Source: Apiosordaria backusii (Eukaryota; Ascomycota; Sordariomycetes; Sordariales; Lasiosphaeriaceae). From it: a DNA stretch of 64,000 bases. The DNA is taken from positions 1-64,000 of the forward strand of contig JAUKTV010000026.1 in NCBI GenBank assembly GCA_030549205.1, given 5' to 3'. The first letter of the stretch is position 1. Every line of letters begins with the position of its first letter. Shown here in pieces: positions 34,364-47,354 of this stretch. The notes under the pieces were generated by a model that had not been told where the DNA came from, made no database searches, and saw only the letters and a list, made by a program, of their open reading frames with translations. The translations under genes and the position numbers were made by a program.

Positions 34364-37300
34364 TCACTCAAGAAACCCTGTCGCTTTCCACTTGCGAACA
34401 TACCCTTCCACCACATCTTTCGCAACCCCACCTTCGCTCTCCAGTGTCTTAGAAACCGGTCTTGATAGCTTGGTATCCAAAACAATCCTTCCTTGCCCCA
34501 GGACTTGGAAGTCTTGGTTAAAGAAATCTTTGAGCGAAGCACTGATCTCACCTGACTTGGTTGCTCGATTAAGCCACTCGTCGAAGGGTATCAAAGTCCC
34601 GTCCAGTCGACTGGGCTCCACACCCAACTCTCTCCCCATGATAGCAATGATGTCCCTCATGGGCTGTCTGATGGGATTTTCCAAGTGCAGGAATGGTGGC
34701 AAGGGTCGGGGTGAAAGCAGCATTTCTGTCAGCGCCTGAGCCGCATGGTCCACTGGCAACCACGAAACAGTCTGTCACCTGTTAGTCAAAACATTTCAGG
34801 ACATTGGGATCAAAAACTGTAGATAACGTACCCCTCCCAAATCAGGCCAAACCCCCAGCTTTTGACACGCCCTCACCAACACCGGCATGTGCTCGCCGGT
34901 CTTCCAAAGCCCTCCTCCTACTTTGTCTGTATCTGCAGGACCGGAAAGCTGCCCTATTCTGACGGTTACACTCTCCGCTTTGCCGCCCTGTGATCTAAAT
35001 GTATTGGCAGCCTCTTTCATGACGCTCTCACAGACCCACTTTGCCTCGGCGTATCCCATTTTGACCGGTGCGTCTGCTTCAACTGGACCTTCCGGCACCG
35101 GCCCTTCGCCATTAAAATAGCGTACGGCGGCAATGGAAGAAGCGAAGATCATGCGAACTTTTGCATGCGGGCGAAGGGAAGATGCCTTTTGGCAAAGTGA
35201 TAAAAGGTTGCAAAGGAGATCAAGATGGGTACGAAAGGATGGTAAGGTGAGTTGGAAGTCCATAGGCCAGGCCAGGTGGAGGATATGTGTGATTTCCGAC
35301 GCCAAGGAGTTCAGTGGAGGGGGGCTCCTACTGTCGGAGTCGAGAAAGGTGATTTTCGACCAAGAGGAATCAGGGAGAGGTGGAAGACCAGCCGACGAGA
35401 TGCTCTGCATCTGATACGCCTTTTGAGGGTTGCCTGTCGTGAAAGATACCGAAGTTGTTGCTCGAGAACGTCGCACCAGACAGATGATTTTGGCTACAGC
35501 AAGGGATGAAGACAAACGGGACAATACGTGAGCGCCGAGACTGCCTGTGCTGCCTGTCATGAGAATGACGTGTCGGCTGGTATTTGATTGCTGATGAGAG
35601 TCGAGCCGCTGGATGTACTCATTTGCCAACGCTCTCATCGTGTCTGTTCGGCTCTGACAATCCTGACAAATGTCATTCGAGTCCCCTTCCTGTAACAGGG
35701 ATTTGACTGCGTTCGAGAGCAATTTCAATGTCGGGTGACGATACACAAACTCGGCCGTCAGGCTTTCTTGTCTGTTGCTAGATCGCCGGAGGGAAGATGT
35801 GACTTTTCTTGCAAGCTTCAGACTCTGCAATGAGTCCAGGCCTCGTTCAAAGAAGTCATCATCTCTTCCCAAAGTCTCCACGTGGAAGGCCGAACCAGCA
35901 ACACCTTCCAAGAGCTCTTTCAAAACGTCTTCAATATTGTCTGACTCGAAAACTGACACTTCCTCACTTGATACCTCAGCTTCGATAGCGAGATAAGCGG
36001 CGTTAATTTCATCTTCGAACCTCTCAGCGGTTTCGCGGCGCATAACGCTGCCTTTGTCTGACCTGGGAATAGTCTTTCCATTCGCGACGAAGATGATGGC
36101 CTGCTTTGAGCTCACTCTGGCGTGAGCATCCAGCGTCTCATTCGCTTCCAAAACCACGTTCCATATCTGCTCTCTTAGCACGTCAAGATCTGTGGTAGCA
36201 GTGGGAGAGGGCTCAACTAACACCGCCATCTCAAACCTTCCCTGGCCAACACAGACAGCCGTCTTAACATTTGGATCAGCAGTCAACAAATCCTCCAACG
36301 TCCTCGGCATGATCTTTTCCCCGGTCTTCAGAACAATAACATCATCCACTCGTCCCAACACTCTAGCTTCCATGTTCCCCTTGCTCGCACAATCCGGGTT
36401 AAGCTCCATGTCATCCTGAATCTCGAATGCCTTGCCTCCCCACCCACAAGGGTATCCAACCAGCCGGTATGACTTTGCATCAGGAGAAGCAGGACGAAGC
36501 TCCAGCCCCAAGTCAGACCTCAATCTCACATACCGGTGGTTGTATCCACTTCCCGGTGTCGGACAAAAGATGGGCGCGATCGCCCCAATCTCAGTCACGC
36601 CATAATGATTGAGCAGCCTCACGCCCCTTTTCACAAGACTGTTGGCAACATCGGGATTCATCGCACCACCCCCCACGGCGACAAATTCCATCTTTCTCAG
36701 CAGCGAAAAGGCAGTCGTTTGCTCCTCGGCTGATGGCAGAGATAGAATGTCTTGCAGGATCGAAGGAACACTCATCAACGACTTTGCCTTTGACGCTTGA
36801 AGGATCTCCAGGGTTGACTTGGCGGCCGGGATGATGGATGAAGGGGGGAAACAACAAGTCAACCCTACCGAGAGTGACAATGCTGGTGCTAAAAGGCCGA
36901 AACCATGGTACAGAGGCAATGTGGAAAAGTTGACCCACGAAGGCGCTTCGGAGGCGGGGAACTGGTGACATGCTGCATAGCCCAGAAGATAACGGTGAGG
37001 GACGGGGATGGGCTTTGGCAACCCGGTGGTTCCTGAGGAGTGAAGGATCAAGGCTGTGTGACCAGGCATGGACTCATCGCCAACATCGGGGACGAGTGTC
37101 TTGGCGTCGCCGTTGTTATCCAAAAAGGTTTTGTAGGGGTCTGCGGTAATGATCTTGACTGCCGACGATGGTGATGACGCTCGCGTAATCTCGGGGCTGA
37201 TTGTTTCTGTGCGTTGCGAGACAAGGAAGGTGCCTGCGTTGGTTTGCTGGAGCAAATGGAGAATGCTGTGAGCTCCAAGCCGTGCTGATAGCAGGAGAGC

Positions 37301-37705
37301 GGGAATATTCAGGCTTAGCAAGGCACTGAGGTGAATGAATAGCCCGATATCGCTTTCCATATAGAGAGCAACGGGCCGGATATTACTCAGGCTGGCGTCG
37401 CCGTCGTCGGCCCCAAGGGAGGTGCGGATCCAGTCTGCACATGCCCCAATGGCCCTGTCCAGCTGAGCAAAAGTGACAGGACGAGTGCTGTATGAATACC
37501 CCTGACTCTGCTGGCTTCCATTTTCTGGACGGCGAGACTCGGTTTGATGACCGAAAACGTGGTTTGGGTTGGTGATGGCGTTGAATGCGATAAGGCCAGG
37601 GAGCGAGGTGATCTCGTCGGATTTGATCTTGTCACCACTTCTCCTCTGTGGTGGGAGCGGGCTGAAGTTAGGTCTGACAAATTCTTTTTCTTCGAAAATG
37701 CCCAT
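34364..37705 (-). CDS. NRPS-like carboxylate reductase (A-T-R), about 1093 aa
   Basis: Exons 37705-34832 and 34771-34364 on the minus strand, with a 60-bp GTACGT...CAG intron, give 1093 aa. Domains in order: an adenylation (ANL) domain at about 30-560 with the phosphate loop LHSSGTTGLPKP (221-232), HYGVTEIG (368-375) and GRVDDVIVLKTGEK (451-464); a carrier domain at about 585-670 with Ser625 in ERGLDSLQSLKL; and a thioester-reductase domain from about 712 to the end with MTGSTGSLGAH for NAD(P)H. This A-T-R order is that of aryl-acid and aminoadipate-type reductases, which activate a carboxylic acid, load it on phosphopantetheine and release it as an aldehyde. There is no condensation domain, so it is not a peptide synthetase. 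It is divergent from the PKS, which points to reduction of the polyketide acid. Confidence 0.92.
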
Positions 37706-38667
37706 GGTGTAGTAGTTGCTGGGTTGTTGACCTTGGTGGTGATTGCGTCACAAAAGATTAGATGAACGGGGTCATATTAAGCTTATCTCGAGAGCACACA
37801 CAATATGAATCAATTTGAAGACTCACGAAACAATCTGACGAGGGCACTGTTTACTCGAATGAGTCGGTCCAGGCTCCATTGTTGCCACTTCGGGGTGTTG
37901 ACGACAGACCGGAGTATGGCTGGCAAAGGATCACCACCACATTCGGCTTTTCGGGGACCGGAGCCTGCCGAACCCATTTATAAAAGCGATTTGACGGCGA
38001 TAACGAGGACATTTCAGGAACATCATTCTTTACCTCCGACCACGTCATACCGCCAGAAAAGGAAGGAAAGCCAAGATTAGGGGTTTAATGTGGGCTGCAG
38101 GGACCAATGTATCTATGTGACCTCACGAGTAAACAATGAGGTCAAGCGGCAAAGTCTCGAGCTTTTGCAACCAGCTTGGCGAAGCTTGACATTTCTCATA
38201 GCGAAATCATCTCGAGTGTCATGGCGAGGACAGTCAAACTGAACAATGGAATCGTTGTTTTGCTGTCACTTCATGTTGGAGCAACAATGTCTGTTGGTCA
38301 TGAAGTCTCAGGTTGAGCATCTGGAATTTATCATCCCGTCTTTGAGGAGATATTGAACTATCGGCCGACCGTTTTTCGGCGCCGAAGTGATCCATTCGAC
38401 TGGAATGTTTCACATTCGCATGGTATGGCCACTTGCCATTTCTGGAGAGGAGTACTCCCTCCCTTGGTAGGCCACCTTTCGTTTCGATACTTCCTCATAA
38501 AGCATGACCCTCTTTCCTCCATTCTGCCATACTGACCTATCTTCCTCACACATCAACTGCATTCTTAGAGCACCTCTGCGTTTCGCACTTGTTCTTTCAA
38601 CATAGACTTAGACGCTTTTGTTTCTGACTTGTTCACACAGCTACACAACCTTCATCAATTAGGTATC
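37706..38667. promoter_or_regulatory. Divergent PKS / carboxylate reductase promoter
   Basis: About 960 bp between the two core biosynthetic genes. It holds two neighbouring CGG/CCG palindromes, TCGGCCGA (38361-38368) and TTCGGCGCCGAA (38375-38386), about 280-310 bp upstream of the PKS start. Zn2Cys6 factors bind inverted CGG triplets, so these are plausible operator sites. That they are used is inference. Confidence 0.5.
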
Positions 38668-41600
38668 ATGGGCGACGTACTGCTTTTCCCCGGCCAGGGG
38701 TCTACCTCGCACTTCTCGGACCAAAACACCATCCGCCAACTTCTCGATCAGCTGGGAGACAACCAAACAGTCTTTCACGGCTTTGTTCAAAGCTGCCGGG
38801 ATCATTTCCAAGAAGAATATGACAGCCTTTCCCCAGAAGACCAATCGTTCATTGGAGATGCCCAAGACATTAGCGCTTTTCTTCAAACCAATGAGTCGTT
38901 TCTCACACCACCATCAGCACTGCAGTCTCACCCTATCTTTGAGACAACCACACTGTTCGTCAGACAGGTCTTGGAGTTGATACTGTACCAATCCCGGAAC
39001 GATGGGTCAGAGCAACCAATTGAGACTGCAGGTGTCTGCACCGGTGTCTTACCAGCCGCCCTTGCTGCATCCTATCCCTCTTACCTATCTCCACAATTCA
39101 TCCGCACGGCAGCCCAGTCTTATCGGCTTGCCTTTTGGATAGGTTTCAGAGTGTCTCAGCTTTGCAGCAAAGCAGCAGCTGATACATGGCGGGATCTTCC
39201 ATGGGCGTTGAGCATATTTGGTTTGCCTGTTGATCAGGTGGAACAAACACTCAGCCAATACATCGCTGAGATGGTACGGTACCCGACTGACTTTGATTCT
39301 GAACAAGTGCTGACACATGTACTCTCAGACCACAATGCCAACGCCTCGAATCTCGGCAGTCTTTGCCACCGACAACATTTCCCTTTCTGGCAGTGGCCCT
39401 TCGTTATCCCAGTTCAAGACCATCGCCGCCTCACAACATCCTTCAGCACATTTTCGATCGCCTCATGTGCATGGCTACTACCATGGCGGCTCTGAGACCC
39501 TTTGCCTAGTAGACCAAGTACTCCAGGATGTTCAGAGAAGAGAGATCACGTTTCCGACCTGGCAATGTCTTCAGATCGCTCTTCGGTCTGTCGCCACAGG
39601 AAAGCTTCTTGATCCGGTAGTCGCGGCCGAGAGTGGTCCATCACTTCTTGAGGTTGCTCTCCAGAGCATCTTTGTCGAGACTGTCGGATGGCAAACCACA
39701 ATCGGCTCCCTGACTCAGTCCTTGAGTGAAGGACTGGACAAAAGTCCGGATGCTCAATTCAGGGTTATTGGTATGGGACCTAATGCTGCCTCCTTGGTCA
39801 GGGACATGAGAAATGCCATGTTGTCTTCCAAAGTGAGCATCATCGACTCATTTGGAAATTTTGCACTCAACAACCCCCCTGATTCCTATGCCATCGTCGG
39901 AATATCGGTAAACTATCCAAAGGGCAATGGCTTGGATGAGTTTTGGGGGACGCTGATGAAAGGCGAATCAACCCTCTCTACTGTAAGTCAAAAGAAAAGC
40001 CCCAATGATCACAGCTGTAAGCTGACCACAAACCTAGATTCCGGACAATCGGTTCGATATCACCAGCTATGGACAAAATGACGACGGCAAAGGGAAGCAA
40101 AAGCCAACCGCCAACCATGGAAACTTTTTGGATGATGCCTTCAAGTTCGATGCTGCATATTTCAATATCTCACCAAGGGAGGCAAAGTGCATGGACCCTC
40201 AACAACGGTTGCTTCTTCATGTTGCTGCAGGGGCACTTGAAGATGCTGGATACAGTCCCAACTCAACACCCACGTTCATAAAGGACAAGTTTGGTGTCTT
40301 TATTGGTGTAGCCACAGGAGATTATGTGGACAATCTGAGAGAGGATATCGATGTCTATTACAGCCCTGGTAAGTCACATTCATGGTTAGATTACCTACCC
40401 ATAACACAATCATCTAACAGTGCATAGGGACACTCCGTGCCTTCTTGAGCGGCCGCATCTCTTACGCCTTGGGTCTCAAGGGACCGTCAATTGTGTTTGA
40501 CACGGCGTGTTCTTCGTCAACGGTGGCACTACACCATGCCTGCCAGTCTCTCAAGTCAGGCGAATGCACTGTTGCCATGGCTGGAGGTATTAATGTCATG
40601 TCAAGTCCTTACATGCACTTGGGTCTGTCACGCGCACATTTCCTGTCACCCACGGGGCAGTGCAAACCTTTCGATGTCTCGGCCGACGGGTATTGCCGAG
40701 CAGAAGGTGCCGGCCTGGTGGTCGTCAAGAAGCTCTCCGATGCGATTCGTGAAGGGGACCATATTCATGGTGTCATTCGTGGGATAGGTATCAACCAATG
40801 TGGCACTGCCAAATCCATCACGCACCCTGACGCGACCACACAAGCTGAGCTCTTCACCGACGTTCTCTCTCGAAGTCGCATTGACCCGGCTAGTATCTCA
40901 TTGGTGGAGACACACGGCACCGGTACTCAAGCAGGCGACTTTGCTGAGATTACGAGTTTGCAATCAACCTTTGGCGTGAGAGCTGCTGATAACCCTTTGC
41001 ACATCTCGAGTGTGAAGGGAAATATCGGGCACGCGGAAGCGGCATCGGGTCTTGCTGGTCTTACGAAACTATTGCTTGCTCTGAGGGAGAAGAGGATACC
41101 ACCCCAAGCTTCCTTCAAAACGCTGAATCCCCGTCTTAAGAGCATTGACGAACACAACATCATTATCCCCACAGCCCTAACCGAGTGGAAGACTAAAGAC
41201 AAGACACCAAGACGAGCGCTGTTGAACAACTTTGGTGCTGCAGGCTCCAACGCAGCGCTTATTCTTGAGGAGTACACCGGCAACACCCAGAAGCTGGTGA
41301 AGAGTGGCGGAAATAAGGCCCAGAAGGTGGCGAGATCATCGCACATCCTCAACATTTCGGCCAAAACTCCTGCTGCGCTGGAACATCTCAGGGAAGAGTA
41401 CATCAACTACATCAAGGCCCACCCCAATGTCAAGATTGAGGATTTGTGCTACACTGCCACTGCACGAAAGAGAAACGAAGGGTACGCCCACAGGATTTCG
41501 GTTCTTGGTTCCAATGTGCAGCAGCTAGAGTCACAGCTGAGGCAGGAAGCAGTCACCCAGGTTGCCAATCTCAAAGCTGCTGGTCAACGGAAGATCGTTT

Positions 41601-44600
41601 TTGTGTTCTCTGGCCAGGGTGGCATCTATGCCGGCATGGGTGGAGAGCTGTTGCTGACTTCACCACGCTTCCGATCTGCAGTCGAGAGATGTGATGGAAT
41701 TCTGACCGCGAACGGGTTCCCCTCTGTCTCGTCATACCTCCTGAACTCTGAGGGTTGGAAGACGGAGAGTAAGCCAGTTGTGGAGCAGAGTGCTTGTTTT
41801 GTTATCGAATACGCGCTTGCCCAGCTGTTTATTCACTGGGGTCTCCAGCCAGATGCTGTGGTTGGACACAGGTATGTTTGGGATCACCAAAAAAGCATGC
41901 AGGATCTTGACTAACATTTCCTAGTATTGGAGAGTATGCCGCCCTCGTGACAGCTGGCGCACTTCCCTTAGAGAATGGTCTCCTGTTTGTTGCTACTCGC
42001 GCAAAGTTGATGACAGTCAAATGCCCACCTGCTTCGTCCGGCATGCTGGCCTGCGCACTACCAGCGAATGACATAGTTTCTCTCCTATCCCAAGAAGGGT
42101 TTGCTGGTCTTAGTGTCGCGTGCGAGAACAGTCCCAAGGATTCCGTGGTGGCTGGGTCTCTGGATGAACTCGCCAGATTCAGAGAGCTCGCCAAGGCCAA
42201 GAAGATCAAAAACAAGCTGCTGGATGTCGCATACGGCTTCCACTCTCCTGCCATGGACCCAATTCTGCAAGATATTGAGGCTTACGCCACTTCTTTGCGA
42301 CCTTGCCAGAGGGGTGAGGCTGCCATAGATATTGGCCTAAGCACGTACGGCAGACTTTTGAATCCAGGAGAGCAGATCACATCCGACTACTTCGCCAGGC
42401 AGACCAGGAGCACCGTGCAATTCTCCCAAGTCGCACAAAAACTGGCCGCAAAGTTAGGCGGGGGAAATGTCACAGTGCTCGAAGCTGGGCCTTCTCCTAT
42501 CACACTTCCCATGGTCAAGGCCGTGTTCGACCCGACCACTTCTGCCCTTCTTCCCTCGCTGCGTCCAAAAGATCAACCATGGGCTGCACTGTGCGCCCTG
42601 CTGCGATCGCTGTTTCTCAGCGGCGTCCCAGTCAAGTGGAGAGAGGTCTACGACACGTCTAGCAGAATGCTGTACCCCTTCCCGCAATATCCGCTGTATG
42701 GGTCCGAGTTTCTCATCCCGTTCCGAGAGTTTAAGAGTGAGGCCGAATGCGAAAACCCCCTGCCAGCTTCACCAGAACCCCTTTTTGAGTTTCTCACTTC
42801 TAGAGGGACGTCAACTCCCGATAAGCCTGAAGTCACGTTATTTTCGACGCCGGTCAAGCAACTGGCCCCATTCATCAAAGCCCACGCAGTAGGGAATGTA
42901 CCCCTCTGCCCAGCTTCCGTCTTTATGGAATATGCGCTGGAGGGTGCCGTCGTCACAGATGACTCCCTTGCCAAAACGAATATAGCGATGGAGGACATCG
43001 CCTTCGACAAGCCGCTTGTTTATGATGATAATGCCCCCCCTTCTGACCTCCAGTTGCACCTGGATCGCTCGCGACGAGACGAGCAGGCTTTCAGTTTCAT
43101 GAGCGGGGCAAACAACATCCACTGCTCCGGCGCCCTTCGCCCTGCTTCGACCAAATTTGTTTCCACGCTCTTTTCTCGCAAGGAAGCCTTTGTCAAGCGC
43201 CAGAAGATGACCTCGTTTGAGTTCGGCGGCCGAGAGAATGCTAACTCTTTTTCCTCGCGGACCATCTATGAACTCATCTTCCCGCGTGTTGTCGCCTACT
43301 CGGAACCATTCCTGACCTTGGACCGCCTCACCATCAGTTCCACTGGCTTGGAAGGTTTCGGACAGTTCCGCGTGAGCGGTCTTTCATTGCAGGGCAGCTT
43401 TGTCTGTGCGCCTGCCTTCATTGACACCATGCTCCATGCCGCCGGGTTCATCGCCAATATCAAGGTCAACGACCAGACCGCGTGCATCTGCACTAAGATC
43501 GACTTGGCTATCTTGCCAGAGGATAGCATGGATGTGTATGAGCGTGATTTGGACATCTACTGCAGTCTGGTGGACTTGGACGATGCGATCGTGGCAGACG
43601 CATATGTGCTCACTGAAGACGGAAAGGTGGTGAGCTGCGTCGAAGGCATGTCGTTCCGAAAGATCAACAAGGCTGGGTTCAAAGCGAGCTTGGCGAGGGC
43701 AGCAGGAAAGTCTTCTCCTGCGACGACGAAACGGGCAGCTGCGCCGGTTTCCGCCAAGAAAACTCAAAGTCAAACGCAGGAGCATATCTCACGGGGTCCG
43801 CAGACGACGCAACAATTACCCAACATGGAAGGGACAGTCATGGCAATGATCAAAGAGGTCTGTGGGGCTGGGGATAACACGAGCATGAGTACCACGCTGT
43901 CCGAAATGGGTGTTGACAGTCTGCTATTCATCGAGCTGGCGGACTCCATCAGGAGTCAGCTTCCCTCCCTTCAAGTCTCTACACATGACCTCGAAGCTTG
44001 CAACACTGTTGGGGACCTGATGGAAGTCATTAAGAAAGCTTCTGCTTCAGGTGGCTCAACGTCACATTCTTCGCCTTCCATGTCTGACGATGGCAAGGCA
44101 ACATTTTCTGAAGTCTCAACTGGGTCCATATCCACACCTGTTACACCTCCTGACGGCGATGACTGTGAGATTGAGAACCTCCTGGTAGATGTTTGCGGGT
44201 TAGACATCTCGAGTGTGGACAAGACCGCCCCGTTATCCAACCTTGGCATCGATTCACTCCTCTCTATTGAGTTGCAGGAGGAACTACAGTCCCGACTTGG
44301 CCTTACCATCGACAACGGCCATGAGGGTATTTCCGAGTTGACAGTTGTCGATTTGGAGAGACTGTATGCCAAGAAGTTTGATTCTCATCAAAGCCAGGGC
44401 CAGCTCCAAGGGTTGGGTATTCAGCACAACACTCCTTCTGCCCAAGTGCACCAGCGGGGTCCAGAAGCAAACAGTACCAACGACTTTCCTAGCCAGCTAC
44501 AGACCCAACAGTCCGCCTCACGCAAGACACCACTGTATCTCTTCCACGACGGAAGCGGCTTGAGCAGCATGTACCGCCGTCTAGACAACCTGGATCGCAA

Positions 44601-45372
44601 CATCCACGGCATCTTCAGCCTTGACGGATCATCACCTGCCGAGAAGCAAGCAAAGACACTGGAGGAGCTCGCATCTCTGTACATTGACAAAGCCGGCCTG
44701 GCAAAGCAACGCGAGATTCTCCTCGGTGGTGAGCAATTTCCTCAAGAAGACCTTACAATCATTGAACAACACTAAAACTCTACAAAACTAGGCTGGTCAT
44801 TCGGCGGTGTCCTCGCATTCGAAGTATCCCGCCAACTCCGCGCCCACCACCCCAGTGTCACCGTCAAAGGCGTCATCCTGATCGACTCTCCCGTCCCCAT
44901 CGACCACGACCCCCTTCCCCAGCAGGTGATCTCCCATGTTGTTGGCAACAAAGGACGGGACTCGCCCCTGCGGCAGCAAATCCAGGGACAGTTCTCCCGG
45001 CATGCAGGCATGTTGGAGCGGTACAGTCGGCAACCTCTTGGTGAGATCAACGGCGGCGGGGTCCCATGCGCCATGCTTTTCTGTACCAAGACCATGGATA
45101 CCAACCGGGCATGCGGGGTGTCGTACTCTTGGTTGAGCGACAGCGAGTATAGAAGCAAAGCAGTCGACAGGTGGGAAAAGGTGGTGGGGAGGAGGTTGTT
45201 GGTGCTGGATTTGGACTGTAATCATTTCGAGGTTTTTGAGGATGGAAATGTGAGTGTCTCTTGCCTTTTGAGTGAATATTGTGGTACAACAGAAACTGAC
45301 AGCTTCGGGCAGATAGCAGAGGTGTCCGAGAAGTTGGAGGGTGCGTGCGCTCTTTTGGAGAGTAGGTCATGA
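38668..45372 (+). CDS. Non-reducing polyketide synthase (SAT-KS-AT-PT-ACP-ACP-TE), about 2118 aa
   Basis: Seven exons: 38668-39273, 39329-39982, 40038-40368, 40428-41871, 41925-44728, 44792-45249, 45313-45372. Active sites in order: SAT Cys124 (GVCTG); KS from about 390 with Cys558 (DTACSSS), His693 (HGTGTQ) and the NIGHAEA His; AT Ser1012 (GHSIGE), its codon split by intron 4; product template with His1332 (KAHAVGN) and Asp1512 (FIDTMLH); ACP1 Ser1677 (GVDSLLF); ACP2 Ser1789 (GIDSLLS); thioesterase Ser1949 (GWSFGG) and His2091 (NHFEVF). There is no ketoreductase, dehydratase, enoylreductase or methyltransferase, so it builds an unreduced aromatic ring. Chain length cannot be read from sequence. 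The last intron (63 bp) contains no stop and is a multiple of three; the spliced form DGN-IAEVSEKLEG looks more natural. Confidence 0.95.
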
Positions 45373-46129
45373 CTGGGACCATGGCGTTGATGAGATGGAA
45401 GGGGAATATGAAATAAGGTAGCGACTTTTAGATTGAGTTGGCAATTGTTCATACCCACATCCTTTTATTTCTGTTCTGAAAATGTGAACGTGGAAGTAAT
45501 TTTGAATATTTGATCTTTTTAAGGTACCTATCCTAGCCACGCCCTCGGCTCAAGGACTCAGGGGCTCAGGGGTCAATCGCAGCGGGTGGATCAGCCCAGG
45601 TTGGCACTCGCACTCCAGTGTCTATAAGAATCCCAATATTCTTTTTGGGTTCAATGATGGTGGTGGTTGGGTTGAAGAAATCAGCAGTAATTTACTTCAA
45701 GATTTAATTACGGTGATTAGCACCACCGTATAGGTACCTTAATGAGAGCGACAGCTTAGATGTAACCAGGCACTTCACCGACACCGCCCCTCAATGGTTG
45801 CATTCACAAATTGTAACCACACTACCGTTCCAAGAGGTCGTATGTTGGAAGTCTGAGTCACCATGTTGAGAGGATTGAAGGAACAGCTCATAATGCCTGC
45901 AAAAAGGCATGCAAGCGAGGAGCAAGGATCCCTTTCCGGTAGTAAGCCGGGTGACGCGTCAAAACACCGGCGGAGTTGTTTAGCTTCAAGCCACGCCCGC
46001 TCGACATAACCAGAGATTGATCCAAGGTCGGACGTCCTCGGAAGCCGAAGACCGAAGATGGCCGGGTATAAGATCATAGCAGTCGGCTCATATCCCTCGC
46101 CAAGATTGCGTACAAGCATCCCTTTCACC
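45373..46129. promoter_or_regulatory. Intergenic, upstream of the small FAD monooxygenase
   Basis: About 760 bp without a gene. A CCCCTGA-type direct repeat (minus orientation) lies at 45557-45573. The word TCGGAAGCCGA at 46038-46048 fits the AflR-type consensus TCG(N5)CGA and sits 82 bp upstream of the next ATG, a good position for a pathway operator. Factor binding is inference. Confidence 0.45.
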
Positions 46130-47354
46130 ATGACTACTCCCAAAATTGCCATAATCGGCGCTGGGCCATGCGGGCTCACACTTGCACGACTTCTCGAGTG
46201 CAAAGGTATCACGGACTACATCGTCTATGAGCGTGATGAAGGTCCAGATGCCAACCGTGCAGGGGGCAGCCTGGACATCCATCCGGAAACCGGGCAGCAC
46301 GCACTTCGACAGGCTGGTTTAATCGACAAGTTTAAAGAATATGCGAGATACGCCGACACGGCCTTTGCAATAGGCGACAAGGATGGCAACAAGATACTTC
46401 AGATGGGCGAGGGTCGTGATGCCCCTGAGATTGACCGCGCAGAGCTCCGGAAGATTCTGCTTGATGCTGTACCGAAGCATAAGATCAAGTGGGGACATGT
46501 GCTGAAAGAGGTGACATTTGGCCATGATCACAAGCCACTGCTACACTTCAGCGATGGGCAGACACAGTCCGACGTCAGGCTTGTTGTAGGAGCTGACGGC
46601 GCGTGGAGTAAAGTACGGCGCGCGGTAAGCCATGGCCTATTCCCCTCAGTCATCAGTACCTAGGTATACGATAATTGACTCTGTTTCCCAGATAACGGAA
46701 GCGGCTCCACGGTACTCTGGGAAGACGTATCTGGAAGGCAGAATCCGCCGTGACAACCCTTTCTACGAGACCATGGCCGGGGATTTTGGGGCTGGAATGT
46801 ATCTGACCATCGGCGATGAGATGATAACCATCACGCAAAGGCAGGGCGACGCCTCTTACAGGATCTATTTCGGCCTCCAAACACCCGAAGGCTTCTTTCG
46901 AACACTCGATCTCCACAATGTCGAGGCCACCCGCGACATGCTGCTTTCTGCCAAGTGTTATGGAGACTGGGCAGAGCGATACAAGGACCTCATCCGCCAC
47001 GCAACCGACTTCTGGGCTTGGTCGCTGTATGCATTGTCTAAAGAGGACATGAATTGGGAGTCCGTCTCAGGAGTGACCCTTTGCGGCGACGCTGCTCATG
47101 TCACGATTCCCAACGGGGAGGGCGTCAACCTCGCCATGACGGACGCGTTAGAATTAGCTACCAGCATCGCGCAGCACGGGGTCGAGCATATGGATAAAGC
47201 GGTCAAGCAGTACGAGGAGGAAATGTTTCCACGAGCTGTTGACTCAATCCATCAAGGCGAGATCATGGCAGATGCCATGTTTGTGAAGGGACCGGAGGTG
47301 TTTCTTGAAAAGGTTCGCCCAATGATGGGGATTTCTAATTCGGTGGGTAGCTGA
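46130..47354 (+). CDS. FAD-dependent monooxygenase (small aromatic hydroxylase type), 385 aa
   Basis: Exons 46130-46624 and 46692-47354, with a 67-bp GTAAGC...CAG intron, give 385 aa. An in-frame ATG lies 72 bp upstream, but the one at 46130 has the better context (TCACCATGACT) and puts the FAD-binding strand at the N-terminus as usual. Motifs: GxGxxG as IIGAGPCGLTLARLL (residues 8-22), the DG motif region in VGADGAWSKVRRA, and the second FAD motif LCGDAAHVTIPNGEGVN near residue 310. This is the group A flavoprotein hydroxylase family (salicylate hydroxylase/TetX type), which adds one oxygen to an activated ring with NAD(P)H and O2. Within the cluster it probably hydroxylates the aromatic polyketide. 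Confidence 0.9.
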
